64,000 bases of DNA from contig JAKLEB010000002.1 in the NCBI GenBank assembly GCA_022711765.1, positions 939,726 through 1,003,725 on the forward strand. The letters are read 5' to 3'. The position numbers and the translations under genes are program-made. This DNA comes from Candidatus Krumholzibacteriota bacterium (lineage in GTDB: Bacteria > Krumholzibacteriota > Krumholzibacteriia > LZORAL124-64-63). The notes under the pieces were generated by a model, which saw nothing but the letters and a program-made list of their open reading frames with translations, was not told the origin of the DNA and ran no database searches. Shown here piece after piece: positions 8,455-16,855 of this stretch; position 1 is the stretch's first letter, and each line of letters begins with the position of its first letter.

Positions 8455-9576
8455 GTGGAACACGCTACTCCCAGTGATACGGCGCTCGTGACACTTGCTA
8501 AATGCCTGGCGAGCGAGAAGCCACTTCTAATGGTGGGTGCCGGGCTAAGTAAGCTCGTCGATTATCCGCTATGGAGGGAATTGCTAGACGAATTAAAATG
8601 CGCGCTCGATTCTTCTGTGGCTAGGAATCACGAATTTCTTGTTGGCAAGCTATATGATCGCTATGCGGACGAACTCATAAGGCTGGCGAAACGTCCCGAA
8701 GATCTTGTCCCATTTATCAGGAAGCGGTTCGGCCCGCAAGATGGCTCGCCGCTTTTCGACCCTGATGTCCATTTGCCACTGTTGGAATTGCCATTCTGCG
8801 GTGTTGTGACCACGAACTATGACAGTGTCTTGGAGCATGCGGCAACCGCGCACCTAGCGCAAGAAATTCCATCTGGAATTGATGCCGGCAACACGGAGCT
8901 AAGTCGGCTGAATTGCCAGCCTACGGACCTGTGCAACCAGAATCACCGTACACCAGTCTTTGACCTCCTTCGGCGATTTGCATGTCCTGAGGCTCGCCCG
9001 TATCGGAATGAAGTACTTCACCTCCACGGCCACTATGACACTCCAAATAGCATTATTCTTACGTACTCGGACTACTTGGCGAAATATGGCCCGTTACTTC
9101 CCGGTGGGAAGACTGAACCTAGCGGAAATGTACCATTTCACCACAAGGTGATCTGGTCGCTACTTGTCAGCCATCCGTTTGTGTTCGTTGGCTTCGGGAT
9201 GGAAGACCCTTACTTCATGAAGATGCAGGAGATTATCCGAGCTGAGTTCCGATTAGGAACAGGCTACATTCAGGCAAGGCATTTTGCAGTAATACCCAGC
9301 CACGAAGTCACACCCGATCTCAATAAGGAACTGATGCAGTCAGCTATTTTGCCAGTTCCATACGATCTGCCGGAAGATTTTGAGGATGTTGAGACCCGAT
9401 ACCGGCGGGGTTTGTCTGACTTCTTATGCTCTCTAAGCATTCGCCTGGGTGACTTTAGGAAGCCCCCTGCGGAGCATCCCCCAGCGCGCGAGCCAGAGAT
9501 AGCAGGCCACAGAGATCAATTGCACGGTGAGATTTCCGCAAGAGAGGTCACTAAGCGAATGTTGGACAGGCGATGA
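8455..9576 (+). CDS. SIR2-like domain protein, probable defence effector
   Basis: 373 residues with a SIR2-type NAD-binding fold. Gly-Ala-Gly-Leu-Ser at 28-32 matches the first NAD motif. Thr-Thr-Asn-Tyr-Asp at 119-123 matches the catalytic Asn-x-Asp motif. His-Leu-His-Gly-His at 189-193 carries the catalytic His. Val-Gly-Phe-Gly-Met-Glu-Asp at 245-251 is the C-terminal NAD-binding strand of the SIR2_2 branch. No zinc-finger Cys4 is present, as usual for defence SIR2 domains that destroy NAD+ instead of deacetylating. The GTG is preceded by CGGAG at 7 bases. Its stop overlaps the start of the large NTPase by four bases (ATGA), so the two form one translationally coupled unit. GC is clearly below the flanks (58% in the line 8461-8520). 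NAD+ depletion on phage sensing is inferred from family knowledge. Confidence 0.85.
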   Translation: MEHATPSDTALVTLAKCLASEKPLLMVGAGLSKLVDYPLWRELLDELKCALDSSVARNHEFLVGKLYDRYADELIRLAKRPEDLVPFIRKRFGPQDGSPLFDPDVHLPLLELPFCGVVTTNYDSVLEHAATAHLAQEIPSGIDAGNTELSRLNCQPTDLCNQNHRTPVFDLLRRFACPEARPYRNEVLHLHGHYDTPNSIILTYSDYLAKYGPLLPGGKTEPSGNVPFHHKVIWSLLVSHPFVFVGFGMEDPYFMKMQEIIRAEFRLGTGYIQARHFAVIPSHEVTPDLNKELMQSAILPVPYDLPEDFEDVETRYRRGLSDFLCSLSIRLGDFRKPPAEHPPAREPEIAGHRDQLHGEISAREVTKRMLDRR

Positions 9577-12500
9577 ACATAGAACGAACTCAATTGATGC
9601 GCTCCCTGGCGACCTTTGTTGAAGGCGGGCATGTTGTTGTACTCGGTGCTCCTGGTGTAGGGAAGTCCCACACCCTGGTCCAGTTCGCTCAGCAGCTGCT
9701 GGAAGCCGAACGTAAATGCGTGTTCGTTCCCATTGACAATTTAATCGTAAGCACTGAGGAGGACCTTAAATCAGAACTCGGGTTTAAGAGTGCCGATTTT
9801 GTGGGGTTCCTCACAAGTCAAGCGCTGGGGAAGGGTGAGAAAGGCATCCTCATTTTTGATGCTTTTGATGCGGCGCGTTCAGAGCAAGCACGTCGTGTTT
9901 ACCTCCGCGTGATTCGGCAAGTGATTAGAGAGCTGGGTGAATCTTGGACGGTTGTCGTAAGTGCTCGCCTATATGATGCGAAGAAGTGCATGGATCTGAT
10001 TGATTTGTTTTCCAAACAGGAAAACGAAGAAGGTGATACCTTCACTGTTCCCTCTGGGGATGTCAACTGCCGTCACTTTTTTATCCCTGAGCTCACGGTA
10101 GACGAAATTCAGAAGGCAGACGTGCCGGGCCTCTGGAATCTCTATGAGCATAGCTCACCTGGTCTGCAAACCCTTCTTCGAATACCATTCAACATCTGGC
10201 TCATCGAGCGTATAGCTTCGTCTAGTCATGACATTTCTGGTTTGAGCAATGTTCAATCTGAGGTCGAATTACTGGATGTATACTGGACGCGGCGAGTCGA
10301 GGCGAGCAGTCGCAACGAAAATCTGCGACTTCTTCTGCTCAAAGCAACTCGGTTAATGGTAGGCACTCGGTCTCTGGCCATTCGACGTGAGGAGGTCTAC
10401 GACCCAAAACTGACGGACGCGTGGCAGGAATTGATGAGCTTGGAGATATTGCAGGACGTCCCACCAGAGGGACAACGCGTTGCATTCCGCCACAATATCC
10501 TGTTCGACTACGCGGTGAGCGTGCTCCTCATCGAGGATACACCGGGTGATTTCGAGCGATTTATAGGTGCGGACCCGTCGCGTCCACTATTCCTGCGGCG
10601 CAGCTTGGACTACTTCTTTACACGTTTGTGGTACGCGAAGCCGGAATCATTCTGGACTATTCTCTGGCACATTCTGCCAAACGCTGCAGTACAAATTCGG
10701 CTGTTTGCCCGTTTGCTTCCGATGGCCGTTGTTGCAAACGAACTCAAGCATGCAGAGGAGTTGCAGCCCCTCTTTGACCATTGCGGCGTAGATCGCGAAC
10801 TTGGGGATGAGGCTATTCTGCGTCTGCTTCAAGCGCTTCGCGCTTTGAACATCCAACGGGATGAGGTGTGGTGCCCAATCCTGCATCATCTATCTCGGAA
10901 TCTGAGTCAATCCTTTGTGGCAGATCTCGTAACCTATCTTTCGACGGTATTCGATCGTGCGAAGAAGTCGGAGGATCCGGCACTCGTCGCTGCTTGTGGC
11001 AGTACGGCTCGGAAAGTACTGGAATGGGTGTGGCGCCAGCGCGGGACCGTAGAGGGTAAGCGTTTCGACCGTCTAGGCAGCGGGTGGGTTCTTCCCATCA
11101 TCGCACAATCATTCTCCTCCGCGCCTCAAGAGTCGCGGCGCATTCTAGAGCCGATTCTGGCGATCGTAAAGGAGAATGGGTTCCCCATAGACTTCCTTTA
11201 CCGGCTCACCCATGACCTCAAATTCATCGTGTCGTCGGACCCCGAGTTCGTCGGTATGGTCTACAGGGCCGTATTCGAGAATCCGGAAACGAGCGATGAA
11301 AAGACCGAGATGGGCACTCCAATTCTGCCCATGTCCAGTACACGACGCCAAGATTACCAGATGTGCCACTACAATCTGAAAGAGCAGTATCTTGCATTCA
11401 TTGAAGCCGCGCCTGAAGTCGCAATAGAGACCGCGATTCACTGCCTCGGGGCTTTCATCTTGGGGGCCCACGTCGTTCCCCACTTAAATGAAGGAGCCAA
11501 GCTGAGCGATCTCATCCAGGAGTTCCCATTCCGTGGGAAACAGGCATGCATCATGGCAGATTTGAGTTGGATCTGGGGTGAATCGCATTATCCCGATGAG
11601 CCCATGGCTATCGCATCGACGTTATTCGAGTTCTTGGAAAAGGCAGGACAGGACCCAGGGAGCGTTGCATTCATAGAGTCGGCGCTGGATATCTTCCGAG
11701 ATAATGCGATGGTGGGCTATTTTTGGGCGGGGCTCCTTGATCTTGGTGCTCGAGCCCCCGACCGATTCGCAACTCCGCTCTTCGAGCTTTGCACGGCGTT
11801 TCCAATTCAAACGGGCAATGATACGATTCACGAACTAGCCGGGTTCGTTGAGGCAGCAGTGCCTCACTTTGACTCGGATATGCTACGTGAAATGGAAGAG
11901 TCGTTGATCGCGTTACCGGCCAAAGCCGACGAACACAATACTCGTGCGTTACTGGAGAGTCGCAGGAATTTGCTTCTGGCTAGAATTCCCCGTGGCCAAC
12001 TCCAGACCGATGAGGCACGGGCGGTCATGGCCGAACTTGAGGCCGCGGGAAGAGTTCCTGGGAATGAACCCCTTGTGAAGTTTACGACCGAATCTCGCCC
12101 CTATAGCGAAGCGGAGTGGCTTGAGGACCAAGGCGCAAATTTAGAGAAGGAAGAGAATGCAACGTTGCATGCTTTCTTTGCGCCCCTTGATGGCTTCGTA
12201 TCCGAGTGGAGGAACAAGCGGCCTACAAAAGAAGCGGCAAAAGGCATCGCGCCAACTCTTCAAGGTGCATTTGCATTGCTGCATGAAGACCACGGCGCGG
12301 ACAAGCCGGTGGAGAATTCCCTGTGGACGAAGATCGGTGAATGCGCGGAAACGATGGCCAAGGCAACCGAAGACGAAGGAAGCGAAGAATTCCGGCTGTG
12401 TAGGCGCGTACTCCTTGAATGCTCGGGCCATCCAGAACCTAAGCCCGATCCTAAGTACGACGACAAGTTTGAGCACGCAGGTTGGTCGCCGGCTCCAAGG

Positions 12501-13613
12501 AACGAAGCGGCCCAAGGTCTCCCTTGGATCGCCGTCTGGACTGGGGGTGACACAGAAGTGGCGTTGGCGATCGAGGCCCTTGTGAGTGATCCGAAGCCGT
12601 CGGTCAGGTACTTGGTGACAAGTGATCTCTTTCGGTTGAGACGGCATTATGAGGATCTGTTCTGGCGGCTCGTAGATCGCGTTGCCGAGCAGGAAACCAA
12701 CCGGGTTGTCCAACAAGCACTCTGCCGGACTTTGACATACGTCGTTGCCCGCGATGAGGAGAAGACCTGCCGCATCCTCGACAAGCTAAAGGTCGCCACT
12801 CTCCAGGCCGGGGAGGAAGCGGAACTCCTTGGTACATACGTTAACATGGTTATGTGGCTAAGCATAGTTCGTAGAAACGAATGGGCCAGGGCTACAGCAG
12901 ACGAGTTTCTGGCGAATCCGTATCGTCATAGCAAGGCACTTCATCGTTCGACTTTGGATGCGCTTTCGTACGTGACTCCTGCATTCCTTACGGGCGAAGA
13001 AAAGCGTGTGCATGCAGAACAGGCACGTGAGTGGTTGGGCCGGGCGATTGATGCGGCGGCGTTGGAGTTGCAGCGAATTCAGAGTCTCGCGCCAGAAGAG
13101 ATCACAGAGGATATCCAGTCGGTTGCCCATAATGTGTATAGGGTCATCGATGAGGTCGTAATGCGGTTCTACTTCAGCTCAGGGCTATTCAAGGGATCGC
13201 GGGATGGCGAGCCGGTCACAAGTGAGGAGCGAGGAGTATTCTACCGCTTTATCAAGCCGCTGCTCGAGCAGGTGATCAGGGTGTCAGACGGAGAAGGCGG
13301 AGGCGTTTTCTTTGCCCGGACGGCCCATCATTTCATGGAACTACTGAACGGGGTTCTGGAATATGACCCGCGCGGTGTGTTGCACATGGCGCATCGGCTA
13401 GCGGCTATTTCGCAGGCCGGCAGGTACCATTTCGATTCGATGGCCGTGAATGAAGTTGTGAAACTTGTCGAATCGACTCTGGCGAACCATCGTGCGGAGG
13501 TTGGTGACGGCGAATGTCTCGACGACCTTTTGGGGCTGCTCGACATCTTTGCCGCGGTTGGATGGCCTGAGGCTCTGCGTCTTGTCTGGCGGTTGGACGA
13601 GGTGTTTAGATAG
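9573..13613 (+). CDS. Large STAND/AAA-like NTPase, probable sensor partner of the SIR2 protein
   Basis: 1346 residues. The N-terminal P-loop domain has Walker A Gly-Ala-Pro-Gly-Val-Gly-Lys-Ser at 25-32, Walker B Ile-Leu-Ile-Phe-Asp-Ala-Phe-Asp at 92-99 and a sensor-like Val-Val-Val-Ser-Ala-Arg at 127-132. A helical segment follows, including Leu-Arg-Ile-Pro-Phe-Asn near 205 and Arg-His-Asn-Ile-Leu-Phe-Asp-Tyr near 308. This arrangement recalls STAND or NACHT-type NTPases. The remaining ~1000 residues are alpha-helical, without a recognised catalytic motif, and look like degenerate HEAT/armadillo-type repeats. STAND proteins use such regions to sense ligands, then oligomerise with ATP. With the SIR2 gene directly upstream (ATGA overlap), a sensor-effector pair is the natural reading. 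GC is low (47% in 10021-10080). The 3' end runs straight into an IS3 fragment. Confidence 0.75.
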   Translation: MNIERTQLMRSLATFVEGGHVVVLGAPGVGKSHTLVQFAQQLLEAERKCVFVPIDNLIVSTEEDLKSELGFKSADFVGFLTSQALGKGEKGILIFDAFDAARSEQARRVYLRVIRQVIRELGESWTVVVSARLYDAKKCMDLIDLFSKQENEEGDTFTVPSGDVNCRHFFIPELTVDEIQKADVPGLWNLYEHSSPGLQTLLRIPFNIWLIERIASSSHDISGLSNVQSEVELLDVYWTRRVEASSRNENLRLLLLKATRLMVGTRSLAIRREEVYDPKLTDAWQELMSLEILQDVPPEGQRVAFRHNILFDYAVSVLLIEDTPGDFERFIGADPSRPLFLRRSLDYFFTRLWYAKPESFWTILWHILPNAAVQIRLFARLLPMAVVANELKHAEELQPLFDHCGVDRELGDEAILRLLQALRALNIQRDEVWCPILHHLSRNLSQSFVADLVTYLSTVFDRAKKSEDPALVAACGSTARKVLEWVWRQRGTVEGKRFDRLGSGWVLPIIAQSFSSAPQESRRILEPILAIVKENGFPIDFLYRLTHDLKFIVSSDPEFVGMVYRAVFENPETSDEKTEMGTPILPMSSTRRQDYQMCHYNLKEQYLAFIEAAPEVAIETAIHCLGAFILGAHVVPHLNEGAKLSDLIQEFPFRGKQACIMADLSWIWGESHYPDEPMAIASTLFEFLEKAGQDPGSVAFIESALDIFRDNAMVGYFWAGLLDLGARAPDRFATPLFELCTAFPIQTGNDTIHELAGFVEAAVPHFDSDMLREMEESLIALPAKADEHNTRALLESRRNLLLARIPRGQLQTDEARAVMAELEAAGRVPGNEPLVKFTTESRPYSEAEWLEDQGANLEKEENATLHAFFAPLDGFVSEWRNKRPTKEAAKGIAPTLQGAFALLHEDHGADKPVENSLWTKIGECAETMAKATEDEGSEEFRLCRRVLLECSGHPEPKPDPKYDDKFEHAGWSPAPRNEAAQGLPWIAVWTGGDTEVALAIEALVSDPKPSVRYLVTSDLFRLRRHYEDLFWRLVDRVAEQETNRVVQQALCRTLTYVVARDEEKTCRILDKLKVATLQAGEEAELLGTYVNMVMWLSIVRRNEWARATADEFLANPYRHSKALHRSTLDALSYVTPAFLTGEEKRVHAEQAREWLGRAIDAAALELQRIQSLAPEEITEDIQSVAHNVYRVIDEVVMRFYFSSGLFKGSRDGEPVTSEERGVFYRFIKPLLEQVIRVSDGEGGGVFFARTAHHFMELLNGVLEYDPRGVLHMAHRLAAISQAGRYHFDSMAVNEVVKLVESTLANHRAEVGDGECLDDLLGLLDIFAAVGWPEALRLVWRLDEVFR

Positions 13614-13616
13614 AAC

Positions 13617-13748
13617 AGCCCCCAGACTCGCCTTGCCAGATTGGATGTACTTCAGCTCGACTCCGCTTCGCGCGCACCAGTAGAGAAAAGCCTGGCAAGT
13701 CACTTCGGGACCATAGTCGCAACGAATCGCCGCCGGTAGGTCGCTCCA
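13617..13748 (-). pseudogene. IS3-family transposase (OrfB) fragment
   Basis: Reading down the minus strand from 13748 gives Trp-Ser-Asp-Leu-Pro-Ala-Ala-Ile-Arg-Cys-Asp-Tyr-Gly-Pro-Glu, then Val-Glu-Leu-Lys-Tyr-Ile-Gln-Ser-Gly-Lys. This matches the DDE integrase core of IS3-type transposases around the second catalytic Asp (usual form: Pro-x-x-Ile-Arg-x-Asp-Asn-Gly-Pro-Glu-Phe, later Phe/Ile-x-x-Pro-Gly-Lys-Pro). Only about 40 codons remain, with no start, and the homology stops near 13620 beside the end of the NTPase gene. It is a dead remnant. It shows that insertion-sequence activity shaped the right edge of the defence module. I could not identify terminal repeats. Confidence 0.7.
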
Positions 13749-13847
13749 CGCAGCCGGCTGGCCTTGTTGTGGCCGCGCTGGCGTTTGACGCGCTCGCCGG
13801 CAGGTAGACGCCGTTCGTGGCCGGTATTCCGAACAAGGAGACCAACG

Positions 13848-14294
13848 TTGGCCATCAGATCTGTACTGGACGACACCGAACGTGAAGACCTGCGCGACCG
13901 TCTACGCCGCCTCCGCCCCGATGCCGGCGCAGCGTGGGGAACTCTGGACGCGCCGCGAATGCTCTGCCATGTTGCCGACCAGATGCGGGTCGCGCTCGGC
14001 GACGCTCCGAGCAGACCGGTCCACACGTTCGTGACCCGGACGCTCGTCAAGTCCCTGGTCGTCAACACGCCCTTGAAGCCGCCTCGGGCGAAGATCCGGA
14101 CGGCGCCGGAGATGTTGACGTCGAAGCCGACGTCGTGGGACGCGGATCTCGCCGCTTGTCTCGAGCTGGTCGAACGGGTCGGACGCGGTCTCGCAAACGC
14201 GGTTCACCCGACGTTCGGGCCGCTCTCGCCCGCGGAGTGGGGCCGGCTGTGCTGGAAGCACCTGGACCATCACCTGCGCCAGTTCCGCGCATGA
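13848..14294 (+). CDS. DUF1569/DinB-like four-helix protein
   Basis: 148 residues. The layout of the DUF1569 family (DinB/YfiT-like four-helix bundle) is visible: an early Thr-Leu-Asp-Ala-Pro-Arg-Met-Leu-Cys-His-Val helix, a central Thr-Pro-Leu-Lys-Pro-Pro turn, and a C-terminal Gly-Pro-Leu-Ser-Pro-Ala-Glu-Trp-Gly-Arg-Leu-Cys-Trp-Lys-His-Leu-Asp-His-His segment. Conserved His residues in such proteins can bind a metal, and family members often act in thiol-dependent detoxification, but no reaction can be assigned. The TTG at 13848 was preferred because AAGGAG lies 7 bases upstream; an ATG at 13764 falls close to the transposase fragment and has no SD. Composition is back to GC-rich. Confidence 0.65.
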   Translation: MAIRSVLDDTEREDLRDRLRRLRPDAGAAWGTLDAPRMLCHVADQMRVALGDAPSRPVHTFVTRTLVKSLVVNTPLKPPRAKIRTAPEMLTSKPTSWDADLAACLELVERVGRGLANAVHPTFGPLSPAEWGRLCWKHLDHHLRQFRA

Positions 14295-14572
14295 CACGTC
14301 TCGGTCGCAGTCTGCGCGCGGCGCTTGACGACGACTCCGATGGGCTCGCCAGCCCTTCCGTGGAGAGCCGATGCTTGTGAGATGTCTCACTGGTTTTGCG
14401 AACGGTCTACGCGATCGGGATCAACGCGGAACCGTATCACTCGTTTCAGGACCCGGGCGGTCATCCTGCCGTTCCATATCTTGTAGTGCTCAGGTCAACC
14501 GCGGCGGAGCAGCCGGCGCCGGCCGCTGGTGAAACGCGGTCGTAGGGCCGCGATAGAAAGTGCAGATCGAAC
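14295..14572. other. Intergenic stretch, nothing recognisable
   Basis: About 280 bases of mixed composition, with stop codons in all useful frames. I see no gene, strong hairpin or clear promoter. It separates the DUF1569-like gene from the PLP decarboxylase and may be scar sequence. Confidence 0.4.
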
Positions 14573-16036
14573 GTGACTCGCAATCGCCGGAAGACCGGTG
14601 GACCGGCCTCTCCCGCCCAGCCCTCGGGCGAATATCGCGCGGTGGGCGGTCTCCGCGGCGAGTTGAGCCGTGTCGCCCAGCTCGTCGCGGACTACCGCGA
14701 GCGTCTGCGCGGCGCGCGCGTGGCGCCGGTCGCCGGCCGCGCCGAGTTGCGTAGTGCGTTCGGCGGCGAGCTGCCTGGCTCGCCGACCCCGCTTTCACAG
14801 GTCATCGACGAGCTCGTCGCCGCGGCGACACCGGGTCTGATGGGGTCGGCGGGACCGCGCTACTTCGGATTCGTCGTCGGCGGCTCGCTCGACGCGGCGC
14901 TCGTCGCGGATGTCCTCACCACGGGCTGGGACCAGAATGCGTTCAACGAAGCCCTCTCGCCCGCGGCGATGGCGGTCGAGGACGTCGCGGGCCGCTGGCT
15001 GAAGGAGTTGCTCGGCCTGCCGGCCTCGGCCTCGGTGGGCTTCGTCACCGGGGCACAAGGTGCGAACACCGTTGGTCTGGCGGCGGCGCGTTGGTGGGTG
15101 CTGCACCAGGCCGGCTGGGACGTCGGGCGCAACGGCCTGTTTGGCGCGCCCCGCGTGCGCCTGCTCGCGGGTGCCGAGCGCCACGCCACGATCGATCGCG
15201 CCGTCCGGTTGCTCGGGTTCGGGGAACACGCGATCGAGGAGGTCCCGGCGCTGCCGGATGGCGCGATGGATACGGACGCGCTGGCCCTGGCCCTCTCGCG
15301 CGATTCAGGTAGCCCGACGATCGTCTGCGCGCAGGCCGGCAACGTGAACACGGGTGCGTGCGACGACCTCGGAGCAGCGGCGGACGCTGCTCGCGGGGCG
15401 AACGCCTGGCTGCATGTGGACGGCGCGTTCGGTATGTGGGCTGCGGCGAGTCCGCGCACTCGCGAACTGGTCGGCGGGATCGAGCGCGCCGACTCCTGGG
15501 CGTGCGACGGACACAAGTGGCTCAACGTGCCCTACGACTCGGGTTACGGGATCTGCGCGCACCCGGACGTTCACGCGACGGCCATGGGGTACACGGCCTC
15601 GTACCTCACGGGACAGGTCGTGGGCCGGGAGTTTGGCGGCGGCGACTTCGTGGCCGAGTCGTCGCGCCGCGCGCGGGGCTTCGCGACCTGGGCCGCGATC
15701 CGGTCACTCGGCCGCTCCGGCGTCGCCGACCTCGTCGACCGCTCGTGTGCGCTCGCCCGGCGGTTCGCGGACGGGCTGCGCGCCATCGACGGCGTCACCA
15801 TCGTCAATGACGTGGTGCTCAACCAGGTGCTTGTCCGCGTTGGTGACGAGGACACGACGAACCGGATCAACCGCTTGGTGCAGGACGAAGGCACGCTCTG
15901 GCTCGGCGCGACGTCATGGCGCGGCGAGCGCCTGTTGCGGGTCTCGGTCTCCAACTGGTCGACGACGGAGGAGGACGTTGACCGGTGCGTGGAAGCGATT
16001 GCCCGCGCTCGGGCGGCGGTGATCGCGCGCAAGTGA
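14573..16036 (+). CDS. Group II pyridoxal-dependent decarboxylase family protein
   Basis: 487 residues, the usual length for the aromatic amino acid/glutamate decarboxylase group (PLP fold type I). The substrate-ring stacking His is at 204 (Glu-Arg-His-Ala-Thr). Asp-283, which binds the PLP pyridine N, is in His-Val-Asp-Gly-Ala-Phe-Gly. The Schiff-base Lys-315 is in Asp-Gly-His-Lys-Trp. Asn-Thr-Gly at 259-261 lies in the phosphate-side loop. Members make biogenic amines from amino acids, but some act as other PLP lyases. The substrate is not readable. The start is GTG with a poor SD, so it may be longer or shorter. It stands alone on the plus strand in the accessory region and may have been acquired. 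Confidence 0.82.
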   Translation: MTRNRRKTGGPASPAQPSGEYRAVGGLRGELSRVAQLVADYRERLRGARVAPVAGRAELRSAFGGELPGSPTPLSQVIDELVAAATPGLMGSAGPRYFGFVVGGSLDAALVADVLTTGWDQNAFNEALSPAAMAVEDVAGRWLKELLGLPASASVGFVTGAQGANTVGLAAARWWVLHQAGWDVGRNGLFGAPRVRLLAGAERHATIDRAVRLLGFGEHAIEEVPALPDGAMDTDALALALSRDSGSPTIVCAQAGNVNTGACDDLGAAADAARGANAWLHVDGAFGMWAAASPRTRELVGGIERADSWACDGHKWLNVPYDSGYGICAHPDVHATAMGYTASYLTGQVVGREFGGGDFVAESSRRARGFATWAAIRSLGRSGVADLVDRSCALARRFADGLRAIDGVTIVNDVVLNQVLVRVGDEDTTNRINRLVQDEGTLWLGATSWRGERLLRVSVSNWSTTEEDVDRCVEAIARARAAVIARK

Positions 16037-16189
16037 AAGCGGTGATGCCGCGCCCGTCGGCGATCCCGTCCACGACGTGGTCGGGCGGCGTCGAATCTGG
16101 CGAGAGCAGGGCCTCCGGAACCTCAAGGATCCCAGGTTCTACCTGGTGGCGATCTAATGGAGATCGGGATCGCATGCCGGAATCCTGAC

Positions 16190-16218
16190 TTGCGTCATCT
16201 TCCGAGATCAGACATAAT
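16190..16218 (+). promoter_or_regulatory. Promoter of the AbiE toxin-antitoxin operon
   Basis: TTGCGT (16190-16195), exactly 17 bases, CATAAT (16213-16218): the best sigma70-like element in the accessory region. It ends 37 bases before the chosen antitoxin start. An upstream ATG at 16217 would lie inside the -10, which argues for the later start. AbiEi-type antitoxins usually bind here to repress their own operon; I see no clean inverted repeat. Confidence 0.6.
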
Positions 16219-16255
16219 GCCCGCACATGTCGATAAATGGCGACACAACGTCTGG

Positions 16256-16855
16256 ATGACGATGGCCAGGCGACCAGAGGACCTCTTTCGCGACCACGGC
16301 GGTCAGCTCCGCATGAGCGAGGCCATTCGCCTAGGTATGTCCCGCTACATGCTCTACGAGCTGAGGGCCCGCGGCGTCATCGAGCAGGTGAGTCGCGGAA
16401 TCTACCGACTCGTCGACCTGCCCCCCATCGGCTACCCCGATCTGGTGACGGTCGCGCTGCGTGTCCCTCGCGGAGTCGTTTGCCTGGTGTCCGCCCTCGC
16501 GTTCCATGAACTGACGACCCAGGTGCCGCACGAAGTATCCCTCGCGATTCCTAGGGGCTCACGGCCTCCCAGGCTCGATCATCCACCGACGCGAGTCTAC
16601 CGCTTCGGTGCCGAGGCCTTCGCCGCGGGTGTCGAGGAGCACCGTCTCGACGAGGTGCCGGTCCGGGTCTATTGCCCCGAAAAGACCCTGGCCGACGCCT
16701 TCAAATTTCGCAACCGGATCGGTATGGACCTCGTCCAGGAGGCGCTGAAGTTCTACAGAGCGCGTCGCAGACCAGACTTCGACGCCGTGCTCCACTATGC
16801 CAGGATCTGTCGCGTCGACCGGGTGATGCGCCCCTATCTGGAGGCGTTGATTTGA
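16256..16855 (+). CDS. abiEi: AbiEi-family antitoxin (type IV toxin-antitoxin)
   Basis: 199 residues. The N-terminus is a winged helix in AbiEi style: Glu-Asp-Leu-Phe-Arg-Asp-His-Gly-Gly, then Met-Ser-Glu-Ala-Ile-Arg-Leu-Gly-Met-Ser, Tyr-Glu-Leu-Arg-Ala-Arg-Gly-Val-Ile-Glu and Gly-Ile-Tyr-Arg-Leu. A C-terminal domain follows with Pro-Glu-Lys-Thr-Leu-Ala-Asp-Ala-Phe-Lys-Phe-Arg and Ile-Gly-Met-Asp-Leu. In known systems it represses its promoter and counteracts AbiEii without direct protein binding. The ATG at 16256 (or 16262) puts the first helix at the usual distance from the N-terminus. It overlaps the toxin gene by four bases. Confidence 0.85.
   Translation: MTMARRPEDLFRDHGGQLRMSEAIRLGMSRYMLYELRARGVIEQVSRGIYRLVDLPPIGYPDLVTVALRVPRGVVCLVSALAFHELTTQVPHEVSLAIPRGSRPPRLDHPPTRVYRFGAEAFAAGVEEHRLDEVPVRVYCPEKTLADAFKFRNRIGMDLVQEALKFYRARRRPDFDAVLHYARICRVDRVMRPYLEALI

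Noticed and set aside
8455-13613. Calling the module Avs5 (SIR2-STAND)
   Set aside because: Avs5 is a single fused protein; here SIR2 and NTPase are separate genes, and the NTPase is not clearly of the Avs class.
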